Source: Todiramphus chloris collaris
Taxonomy: Eukaryota > Chordata > Aves > Coraciiformes > Alcedinidae
DNA length: 64,000 nt
NCBI GenBank assembly: GCA_025345505.1
Contig: JANVCC010000026.1
Location: forward strand, 125,960-189,959
Direction: 5' to 3'
Below the pieces are notes generated by a model. It ran no database searches. It was not told where the DNA came from and saw nothing but the letters and a program-made list of their open reading frames with translations. This document shows positions 29,801 to 41,800 of the stretch, piece after piece. Both the position numbers and the translations under genes were made by a program. The first letter of the stretch is position 1. Each line of letters starts with the position of its first letter.

Positions 29801-32800
29801 TCCTTTTCTGAGTGATATACTTTTTGACCCTTCCCAGAGGCAAGAAAAAACAGAAACAATCACCTAGCAACGTCAACAAGTACCCCTCTGTTCATAGACT
29901 TAGCTGATAGGCAGACATGCTTTTTTAGTCACCTGTCTGAAACCTTCTTTGCAGAGTGACCAACCAGTTTTAGTCTCCAAGTATAATTTCTGTGTTTCCA
30001 GTAGCAGCTGTGTTAGAGTGAGGATTGAATTGCAGAAAGAGCTGTTACTCTGCTTATTTTTATGTCAACGTCCTCACATTGTATGAATGTTTTCAAAAAT
30101 CACTGAGGCAACACAAGAAAAACATTTCACTGAAATACATTTACAACTCTTGTTAAAATCACTTCTTGTACATTAACATACATTTCCAATGTAGAAAAAG
30201 CCTTGAGAGTGGACAGAAGGTTTCAGGGATCACTTTCTGGACTGCCCAGGTTTATTTCCCTTAGAAAGAATAGTCTTGTACATGCCATATCTAATCCTCC
30301 ATCCCTTGGACGTGAGAAAAGGATTCTTTGGTTTGCAGGAACAAATGCCATCTTGTGTGCATGGTTGCTCTTCTTGAGTGACCCTGTGATAACTCAGCAG
30401 CAGCCCCAAAGGTTCTCCCTGAGTCCCCAGCAGTTACTGTTGGCTTGAAGAGTGAATGCTCCCCGTGAAGTTCGGTAGCAGTGCTCCCTCCTCAAGCCCT
30501 CTCTCTATGGAGGGGAGGGCACTGGTGAGCAGTGACACCATCTGTCAGGCAGGGCCAGTGCTGTTGCTTTAGAGCAGCAGAATAAGGTAACTAGGCGTCG
30601 CTCTTCCATCTTCTTCTAGAAGATGGACTAATGCCAACGAGCTCAGGAACTCCATTTTGTTGTAGAGGGAAAGACGGGGTTGATTTAACAAAATATATTG
30701 TCTAAGTTTACTGATGACTGCCTTTCCCATGATTCTCCTTTATAATTTTGAGGTATTATCCTCTCATGGAAGCATATTTTGAGAGCTTTTGTTTGGGTTT
30801 TGAAGAGATTTGGTTATTTTTATCAGTGCAACAAAGGACAGTTAATTGAAAATTGCAGATGCTGTAACTTGCAGATCTGATATTTTTAGCATGTCCTCAA
30901 ATTTTCCACTTTGAAAAAACCCTACCAAAACCCCATGATAGGTTTCTAATTTAAGTCAGGTCTCTTGCTCTGCTGCTCTTCTCCTGCTGTGCTTATTAGT
31001 AACTGCTTGTTGAGAAGAGGCCTTCCTTTCTGTAGTGCTAATTCAGCACAGTAGGGGAAAAGGTAGCCAAGGAGCTCATGTATGTGTAAAAACCTGAAGA
31101 TAGAGTGTGGTTAGGCAGAAAAGGGTAAGAGAAGATGGGAAGCATCACAAAGGGAAAAGAAAAAGATGACAGAAAAAGGACTGGCTTGGAAATCATGAGG
31201 AGTGATCTCAAGACCATGCGTTTCTTGTACAAGTAAGAGCTGTGGTCCATGAAAGAAACAAGTGGTAACTTAGAAGGTAAGATTCAAGGCACTGAAAAAG
31301 CCTACATCAGATATGAACCTTTCATGGTTATTCTTTAGACAATTTTACTCTCTGAACTGTCCGTTAGTAAAGAAAATTTCTTTATGCTTGCAGATTGCAT
31401 TTTCTGTGCGATGCACTGTAATGTCCAAAATATGTCAGAAAATAAACTGCTATCTGAAGTTGTTGGGTACTAAAGAGAAAATTGGATTTTATACTCAAAT
31501 TTATAGAGAAGCACCCTAAGCAATATTAAGGACTCAGGAATTTCTTCAAAATGTTGACTCTCTGTTATTGTGAAAGGATGTTTATCTTGTACTTACTTAA
31601 CCCTAGAGTGGGGTAGGAATCTTTGATCATCTTCTTTAAAGTTTCATGGTAATAAACAAACATTTAGCAAATATTACCTTCAACTGATCTTGCAAAGAAA
31701 TTTCTAGACATTCTAAAAACCTACACATCATAAACTTCTGTCAACTTGAACATGGATATTTGAAATTAATATTCAGAGTGATTCCGTATATACACATATC
31801 ACTCTTAAATATCTCCTCTGATTTTCTTCCACTTGTTGTAATGTGTAACATATTACTGCATTCGCAATAATATTAGTTCATTTTATTTGAGTTGATTGGG
31901 GTATTACTCATGTATTTATAAACTTGGTTACTTAATTTTCCTTAAGTCACTGAGAAGTTCTGTAAATTCCCAAAGCACCCTGAAGTGGAATTTGATATGT
32001 AAATAATAATTAGAAACATAAAAAAAACCCTGAGTAGAATAAGCAAATGTAATTGCAATAAGTGTTTTGGTGATGGAGGAACTAGTTATCCTGCCTTATC
32101 TATGCATTAAATTCATTGAAAACTTTACTAAAAGGTGGGGTTTTTTTTTTTTTTTTTTTTTTTAAAGGTGTATGAAAGATGCCTGATGATGTGGTGAGGA
32201 AATGCAACTCTCACTAATGTGTTCCTTACACAGACAAAATTTTGTCAAGTTGATAGAATGTAAGACTTGGTACTTGCATGTATGTGCGCGTGTATATATA
32301 TATATACACACACACACACATATATATAGCATATATTAAACGGAGAGCCTTTGTTAATTTTGCACAAGATATTACTAGTGGAATATGGTTTTGAACAAAG
32401 CCAGCTAATAAGGAGCAAAATACAGATCAGTTACCAAAACAAAGAAATAAGCTTTTCTTGCAGATAGTTTCTGAAGTTCTGTTGCATGCAACTTTAATGT
32501 CCTGCTGATATGTACAGATGAACTGCATCCAGTGTTATAGGAGAACATTAATCTTTGATAAAAATCACAAGTGTTCAGCTTGCCAACCAGATGAAAATGG
32601 CTTGGGTTCTTTGGATTTGCTGGTTTCTCTGTGCAGAGGTCACCTGCACTGACAGAAGGAGCAGAAATCTTTTCATTTTGATGAACATATTTCTGAAAAA
32701 TAGTCAAAGCAATAATGGATTTCAGAGCCATCCTATAGAAGGACATACAGAGAAGACAATGATTCAGAGTTTAACATATAGGTTACTTGAAATTAGCATT

Positions 32801-35800
32801 TAAGGACTGATTTTAGTTTACTATTGACAATTTGATTTGACTTGCTGCAGGTCACTAGAGCTAGACAGCACACCGAGCTGAAGTGCCCTGAAATACCTGC
32901 AGGTATTTCTGGAAATACTGGAAAGCAGCAGATTTATGAATGCTCTTATTATGGTTTCTGTGGTTCAAAAAATAGAGTTTGACAGCTATAGAAGCTGCTA
33001 AGTTGTGATTCATATGTGTTGATTTGCAATAGCAGTTAGAAAATGCACATTGTCACCATGAATTTTAATTGACTGGGAGCATAGAAGTTATTTGCCTAGA
33101 TTAATAATAGTTTTAGTTTCAAGGTCTTCACTTTTTCTGGGCTTCATTGTTCATGTAAAAGCCTTGTCCTGTATTAGATCTTATTTTAACTTCTTTAGGT
33201 TTGAGTAAAATAAACATATTTATTACCTTGATTCCAGGTAACCAGGTCACACAGCTGTTGCATATGGAATATTTCCCAAGGTTACTGGTGATTAGAGAAT
33301 GCAGAATTCTTCATATTACCATAAGAGAGTTTAATTTACCTGAGAATATTTTGTTGTTAATTAAAAATTTTTTATGGCTGTTTAGCTTGAGGTGCGTTCT
33401 GCTAATCAGATATTTTTACCTGGCATCTTCCCACATTGCTCTTAGTTTAACAGACTTCTCCTTAATGGTTTTAGCCTTTGTTCATATTTATCTGTAAAGA
33501 CTTTGCTAGAATCAATTTCAATAAAAATCTTTCAGCTACATTTTCATGATTCCTTGTTTCCTTGTGAGCATGTTTTTTTCCCGTTACAGAATTCTGGTGA
33601 AATACCATTAGACATCTTGTATTTCCTCACAAAACTATTTTCTATAGGAAAAATAATAAATTGCATGCATTTCTTTGAATATTTATCCCTGTATTTCAAA
33701 TCTAAAGCTTTTGTAATCTTGAGTCCTAGCGAGTCACAGACTTAATTTCTCACTTATATGTAATTATTGGAATTGGGTCTAGTATAACATTCAGACAAGT
33801 TGTTTGTTCTGCAGACTGTATAAAAAGCAGTTGTATGGTATCTTTAGAAAATATTTGGTTTCCATGCTTTCTACCTGGCGCTTTTGCTTTCAGTCACCAA
33901 GGAATTAAAATTCCACCATGATATGAAATCTGTCTTTTATCCAGAGTTAAAATGTATGTGAAAATGTAGTCCAGAGCAATGACAGAAACTAGATCAGACA
34001 TCTGTAACAATGCATAAATGATATCACTTGATTTAATACTTTTATTCTTCTTGACAACTGTCAAAATGGACTGATGCGTGTAAGCATAAGTATTGTATTG
34101 TAGGTTTTAGCAGTATAATTTTCTGATACTGCCTTACCCCTTTACCTTTCGCATTATTCTTTTGGTAAATTTTACATTCAGATCTTTCAAATCACTAGTA
34201 GTCTTTACAGTCGTGTCCCTTTTACACAAATAATGAGCTAGGTGCAGGCTTGGGTTTATGTTAGCTGTCTGAAGACCAGTTCAGGTGGATATTTATCCAA
34301 CAATAAATAATAATTATTTTCTTTTTTTTTATTTCTCCAGCATTTGATTCTGTTTTCAATCAATACACCTCTGATTGTTGCATATATTCTTTGCATTATT
34401 TGTTTTCAGCAGTTTTACTGATACAGACTTAAATGTACATTCAGAAATGATGAAATAATAGATCTGCAATTCAGATGTCTAACTACTTTGAGTCTTTAAG
34501 GACATTTAACTTGTACATAAGATTTAAACTTCCAGAAGCAACTAAACACACTTCACAGTGTCGTCAAAGATAGCACAAGGGCAACACGTTTTAGTGTATT
34601 TTAAACCTGCATATGTTCTTGAACTGCTTTGTCACTTGAAACATCAGCCATCTGCCAGTAAGCTTCTCTTCGTCGGGAAGATGATTGCGAAGGTTGTAGT
34701 GAGGCAGCGTTAGTGTCATTGTGTGACCTCAGATCTCTTTGATCCTTTTTAATCTGATCTCAGAGTTAGTGTAGAGATTTCTGTGGACTCATTAGCTAAT
34801 CTTCTGATAATCAAGTCCTTGCAGATTCTTTTAAATCTGCCTGGGACTTTTATGATAACAGACCAGGATTTTTTTTGATTTGTCAGCAAACTGTTGCTGG
34901 GATTAGACTCTTGATTTTTAGGGTTTCTGTTCTTTTCAGTTTCTGATGGCTGTGCAGCTCTCTACAGGAGGGTCCTCTGATACAGGATTCCACAGTATCT
35001 GTTTTGAAGCTCTCCCTCTTCCACAAGCATGAGCAGGGGGTCCCGATACAGCCCGTGAAGCAATCTGAGCCACAGGATCACAAAATGGAGAGGGCAGAAG
35101 GCTCTTGCCTGTTCTTTACCTGGGCCCTGCCAGCCCTGCTTTTCTGTTCTGGTCTTATTGCTGAGTTACTTAGGACTAAACTGTTAAAAGTTCAATCTCT
35201 GGGTTGTTTTTTGTTTGTCTTGGTTTGGTTTGGGTTTCTTTGGGTGGGGTTTTTGTTTGTTTGGTTGGTTGGTTTTTTGTTTGTTTGGGGTTTTTTGTTT
35301 GGTTTTTTGTGTGTGCAAGTTTTTTTTGTGTTTTTTGTTTCGTTTTCCTTTTTTTTTCTTTCTCTTTTTAATTTGTTTTTTATTCCATAGCTTTTTCGTA
35401 AGAGTTATGAACATAGGAGGGAAATGCGGCTTTAATTCATTTATCCAGGACCTAATACTTTGAGGATGCCTCTAAAAACCTGCTGCCAACAGTGACAAAG
35501 TATATCCTCATTTTGACTGGAACACACAGGGCAGTTGTGGCCTTTCATCTTTTTCAGAGTTACAATCATCGAAGTATTTTTCATTCTCCAAGTAGATCCC
35601 TGTGTACGTACTCAGTGTGTGTTACCTTTGTTTGCTATCCATTTGTCTCTCTCATCCATTTCATTGAGCTTTCATGGATCTATAAAACATAGAGTGTGTC
35701 TCCTTCAGGAAGAGATTTATTTAATGAATGCCAGTCCCCCTTTTTTTGCTGTATGCTGGACACTTCAATGTCTTTAGGCTGATTATCTCAACCCTCACTT

Positions 35801-38800
35801 GCTCTTCAAGTCTTGGAGCTCAGTCAAGTTGCCAGACCATGCTCAGTTCACTAGATCTTTCTGGCCCAGGTTTCCAGCAAATCTAACCCATCAAAAACAA
35901 ACTATAGGATTTAATCCTTTTCATAAATGTTTGGGTTTGGTTTGTTTGTGTCTTTTTGTTATTCTTTAAAATGTAATCTATTTCTTATACTCTTGTTTTC
36001 AGCAATGCCAACTCCCAGCTTGCTACCCGTGGTTACAGTGCTAGAACTGCAGTTAAAGAAATTAGTTAACTCACCTGAATATGAATCATGAATAATTAGA
36101 AAAGAAAGAAAATTGAAATGCCCTGAAAGTAACACGTCTGTCAAAATGAACTGAAAACGTGATGAGTAGTACCTTGTTTGAGATGTGGAATGACATGGTT
36201 TAGAATAAAAATATTTACTAGGTCGGTAAAAAATAATGAGATGCTGTAAAGTATGTATTGAATGTGGTACTTGCTCTCACTTCTGGCATTCGTCATAAGC
36301 TCTGTACAATATTTGGGTTCAGTTCTAATACATCTACTGCTTTTAATACACCAGTGAGACTTTACAGATAAACACTATAGAAATAAGGCCCAAAATCTGC
36401 TTTATTCCATCAGGGGTAGGACTTCAATATGGAGTGTAATTTCCAAGTGTCACCTGTCATTGTTTTCACGCTCCACGTTGCTGGCAGGCTGCTACATAAC
36501 AGAAACATTTCCCCCATCTTGATCCTTTCTCTCACCGTTGGGAACATTCTGTGGATGGTGTGGGGTTTTTTTAATTTGTTTTTCTCTCTTTCTGATAAAA
36601 TATTTCTCAGATCTAGAATAAATTTTCATGTGTTTACTTGTTTTCTTAATTGATTGAAACGTCGCGACAGTTTCCTGGGTAGCAGTGGCAATGTGGTTTG
36701 TTCTTTGTCTTTTAGACTGGCACAACTGCAGTGGTGTTCACTTTCTGTTACAGTAGGCAGGAAAAGCTGCCGTGCTGGTCCTGGGCCGAGGCTGGCCTGG
36801 CCTGATTTCCTCCTACTTTCTCATTCCTAGAGGTTTGCCTATCGTAGTGTTAAGAGCTACACTATAAGATATTCCAGGGAACTTTCAGTCTGTACAAATA
36901 GACCAAATACTCATCAAAAGAGGTTGGAACTGAATGGAAAGGACAGTTTGCCCTTCTCTTGGGAAGGGTGCTAGAATTTGTCCTTTTTTCACTCACTTCA
37001 GGAGTCATGTTCCTACGTAGATGATGTACATGTAAGTATAGATGCAAACTATAGTTAGTAAAATGCAATTTGTTCAATTGTTATTCTTTTATATATATGA
37101 TTAAAACAAACTCCCTTGCAAGAATATATTTTTATGTCTGATTTTTACATGGTGTTGTAACTTCATTGTTCCCCCTGATAATGAGAAAAACGTCTGTAAA
37201 ATATATTCTTGAAAGTTCTTGAAGGCGAGGAAGCCTCCTGTGCTGCTTTAGAGGTTGTTGTTCTTAATGTACATGTTAGCAGCAATGAACAAAAGGCCTG
37301 TTTTGGCTTTTTTTTCCCAGGCTAGTCTGTTCCTGACCTTTAGAAAATCTCTGTCTTTTCTAGCCAGGGCCGCTTTGGAAAGTGGATGAATATTGTCAAT
37401 TCCGACAAATATTTTTGCAATTCACTGCCTTAATCATATGACAGTACGATTGTCCCTGAAACATCTTCTATCTTGTCATCTTAGTGGGTAAAACTGGGGT
37501 TTAATATATATAGGAAGTCTGCATTTTTGTAATTTTCATAGAATTTTAAAAAAAAAAGGACTATAGATATATCAGTAGCTTACTTTTAACTTACTTTAGT
37601 TATTAAAATTGTATGCATAGTGGAACGTCTACTTATCAAAGCCATTTATTTCTTTTAGGCTTTTTAGGAACTTCTTGTGAAGACAAAATAGACCCTTGTG
37701 CATCGTCTCCCTGCCAGAACAATGGAACCTGTTATGCAGATAGACTTGCCTTCTCCTGCAGCTGTAGTCCCGGGTTTACAGGACCTACATGTGCTCAGCT
37801 GATTGACTTCTGCGCTCTGAATCCTTGTGCTCATGGCATTTGCCGCAGTGTTGGAACCAGCTACAGATGCCTCTGTATTCCTGGTTTGTACTAAATATTT
37901 ACATGTTTTGTAAATCTTAAAATATTTTTACATGTAGATTCCATATATACTTTAAAAGTACTTCCTTTTTTTTCTTTCCAGTGTATAAAACACATTGAGC
38001 AGATGTTCTGTCTGTTTAGAATAATGATAGGAATCTACACATTCCATTTGGAAAATCAAAAATTGCAGAATGAGCACTGAAAATACCCACTGAGATCCGT
38101 GTGGCTTGGTTGATACCTACAGCTGTATTACAAAACCATAGTCTGCAGGATAAATCTCTCTAAGGTGAGGTATCAGTGTCATTGGAATGACAAAATTTGG
38201 TAGACAGAATGGAAAATGTGGCACTGATCATTGGGGAAGGAGTGGAAAAGAGGTAGCTGAACAAAAGTAGAGAAGGGGGAAAAAATGGTTACTTGAAAAG
38301 GTTTAGTTCTGACATCCGTGTTTACATAAATCATCTCCCTTCAGCAGTTGCAGTCGTGCTGCTTAGGTGAGTAGAGCTGGCAGATCTGGCTGGTACCCAC
38401 TTGACAATATAGCCTAACAGTGCATGGTGCCTGGTGCTGGGTGGCATTTTGCTTAGCTCGAGATTTTTGTCTTCATTGTACCAATGTAATAAAATATTGG
38501 GGTGCTTAAAGCCGCCACTGTGCATTTTAGCAATGACAAATAATAGGTAAAGTAGCAGTCAGAGTGAATGACATGTGCCACACATCCACTACTGCTTAAG
38601 CACTTAGAGTGAAAAACAATGATCTTTGTTTTCATTTGAAGAATTTGGGCACTTTTTATTTTCAAGTCTTTTACTATAGAAGTGAATGGGGAAATAAATT
38701 CCCAGTTTACAAGAGATAAACTAAGGGTAGTTAGTAGCTCTACATATCAATAATGCTGTGAAATGCACGTTGTTCTGTGAAGCTCTATCAGAGGAACACC

Positions 38801-41800
38801 TTCTCTCAGCTGCTTTAACTTGCCTTATGGGAATCCAGTCACAATTCTCCAGCTCTTTTCCCTTCCTTCCCAGTTAGCACCCTGCCAATGGCAAAGGGGT
38901 TGCCTGAAGCAGGCAAGTAGTGCTACTGGTGGCAAGTCTGAACATTATTAGTACATGCCACATCCTCATGTTTTATTCTATGCCTGTTCATTTGCATAAT
39001 AGAGGAATCCTTTCATAAGAGGACTGGGCATTGAGATGAAGAGCGACAGGCCTGATCATACTGAATAACTTGCTTGCATACCCTGTCTTGCCAAGTGCAC
39101 ACGGTAGAATTCATGCCAGTTGATAGTTCCAAGTCTGACAAAATAGGTGCTGTTTTCCTAAATTAATTTTTAGAGCTGAGAATTCAATAGTTTAACATTT
39201 ACCTTCCTTTTGTATATTTTTCTCCTCGCCCAGCCCCTAGGAGGACTAAATAGCAGAGAGAGTGAAGAGGAAACAGAGGTTTGAAGTTAAAAAAGTATAT
39301 CTAGAAAGACAGGGGGAAAAAAAAGCACTCAGCAGGTAGGGCTGTGAGAGTTACTTGGTAGCATCAACCTATTCCTTGATTAGCTAGCAAGGACTTTGTT
39401 AGCTTGTTTGGATTTGTAACAGCAAGTGGTGATTTTTCTGGCCATTGAATGGTACCAGCAATTAGGGCATGGTCAAGAACAGTCTCTACGGAGAGTGGAG
39501 AAGCTATTGAGATGAGAAGCTGCCTAACTCTGGACAGCAAGGAAAATGATCAAAATGTATCAATATGTTCTGATCTTTAAATGGTTTTTAATAGATGGTT
39601 ATAAGAGTGTAGATTTATCTTAGTGCTTTTTGTAGAAGGAAGGTAAGTGCAACGTTTGTCTGTAGCAGCACCAATTTTTCTTTTCTCTGACTTTTCCCTT
39701 CCTACCTTTTTGAACTGGGGCAGGAAGTGCAAGCTCTGGCAGAAGTGACTTTAGGTTAATGCCAGTTCCAGACTCTCTGTGAGTCCTTTATTTCTTCTGT
39801 TTCCTCATCTTCTTTCCATTTTTACATTAAGGCAACCCTCCGTGCAATCTGGCCGTGGTTGGTAAGCATGCCTTCCTACCTTCCCACCATCTGGAACAGC
39901 TTTTCTCTCTTTCTCTCACTGAACTGCTATATAAGCTTAGACTTTAGCTGAACACATTTATTTCTTGACTATAAAACATGCAGCTCTCTGTTAGGGAGCA
40001 GCTATATTTATGAGCTGATTCTGTACCCTGCCAAGTAGAGCTCTCTTGCATTGTATCCCATCAGGCCTTCCTAGAAAGATGGGATTTTTGTCCTGCTGCC
40101 TTGAGTTGCTGAAGTGTTAAGTGTGGATAAACCCAGGGAATCTCTGTTGAGAAGCTAGTGTCTTAAGAAAGCCTTTCAACTTTGTTCTCTATTGGTTTAT
40201 AAAGGGAGAGAAAGCTTCTCCCTCTCTCTTTTGTTAACCTGACCATGCAGATATTCTCAAGAGTATCTTCTGATCTGTCAGCTGCTCTCCAAGGCTTTGA
40301 CAAAAGCCACAGCTTCTCTTTGTCAGCTTGCGTGGCACAGATTGCATGACCAGGTAGAAGTTGTTATTTTAGGGTGTTCCATTCCTCAGCTTGAGAAGAA
40401 AGCACATCAGAATGGGACCATCGTTGCCAAGTTCTGCTTGAGTTCGTGAAGGTGCTGTTATTGAAGGGATATCCAATTTCTAGCGACCTGGGGAGGGAGG
40501 AAATTTAGTAATATTAGTTGAATATTTGAAGCTGCAGTGCCCAGCGTGGTTTGGTTTGTTATGGTCTCCCTGCATAGAACATGGCAGCTGGAGAAATGTT
40601 GTGAATGTAGGTGTTGTTTCTTTCTTTCTGAATAGGGCCACAGAAACGCCAACACCACAAAAGATGCAAATATTTGACATTGCTTGTGAACTCAAAAGCA
40701 GCAGAATTGTAATGTTCCTAGAAAGAGAGGAAGCAATTCTATTAGAGTCTATCATTCTGAAGATATCTATGAATAATTACCTTATTTAGATAACTTAAAT
40801 TGTTTCAGGAATGTTTCTTAATAAACTGCTGGTCCAACTACTTATTATGAAAAGACAATTTTGTGCAGAATCAAACAGGTAATATTACATATGCATCCCA
40901 TGTAGTACTAATGTGTATCTTTATACCATTTTATTTTGAATTATTCATAATAGAGAGGGGGTGGAGAGATGGAAATTATGTGTGGAGGTGCGTTTGTCAT
41001 ATTTCCTATGGTTCTGTGAGAATTTTTGGGAAAATTTAGTCCAAGAGAGTGAAGGTAGATTACCACTTATCGACAAACCATGACATATCTTCTCGGTATG
41101 ACTGTTCTTTATGGAACATGTTTTTAATATGAAAGCATATTTGAAACTGCCTTTCCTAATGTATAATATAACCTGTCATCAGAATGAAATTTCAGGAACC
41201 TTGAGCAAAGCTGACAAGTGGAGGCAAGCTTTTGTTTAAAACAAATACAACATTTCCCAGTCTACATTGTTCTCAGTACCAGGCAAATATTATAAAATAA
41301 TAGCCCAACAGGAAAAGACAAGTGTGCAGTAACCACTGCGTACAAACTCCCTCTGGCTGGGCTGCGTGGCCAACAGCATGGGCTAGAATTGCTCTCCTCA
41401 CCTTCTCGTGGGCAGGTCAAGAAGAGCCGGTGCTATCATTTCACAAGGCCAAACTAAAGCCTCGGAAGCACAAATTCGTGTGAAGTATCCAGTCAGTTCA
41501 GGTGATGCCAACTGGGTGGTCTTCGCTTTAGCCTGAGGTGGAGGTAGGCTGTGCCATGCCCCAGGTCACGGCATGGAGCCACCGGCTGGAGAGACCTAAT
41601 CACTCAGTTGCTTGCCGAAATATCCAAGAATGGGGTAAACTTTATGAAAGATGCATGTTTTGGTAGAAATATTTGTACTTGTTGTATTTGTACTTTCAAA
41701 ACGATAAAAACGTATTATGTTTAGTCTACTAAATTATGAACTTTCCCCTGGAGGTAATTTGGCTAATTATGAAGCACTCCTTTTGCCTTCTAAGGAAGGC

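Larger units (their letters stand above)
27671..37658 (+). other. DNER: DNER intron, 10 kb
   Basis: It contains a GC-rich island at about 28915-29500 with an 11-bp minisatellite, a 23-T run at 32141-32163, a TA/CA microsatellite at about 32284-32336, and a T/G-rich tract at about 35198-35392. The remainder is AT-rich without recognised repeats. No long CR1 is seen in this intron. The acceptor is TTCTTTTAG before 37659. Confidence 0.8.

Noticed and set aside
32141-32163. T run as the tail of a processed retrocopy
   Set aside because: No recognisable cDNA-like body or target-site duplication is visible next to it.
35004-35463. Hydrophobic ORFs that look like membrane proteins
   Set aside because: They are translations of a T/G-rich low-complexity tract (Phe, Leu, Val, Trp, Cys strings).
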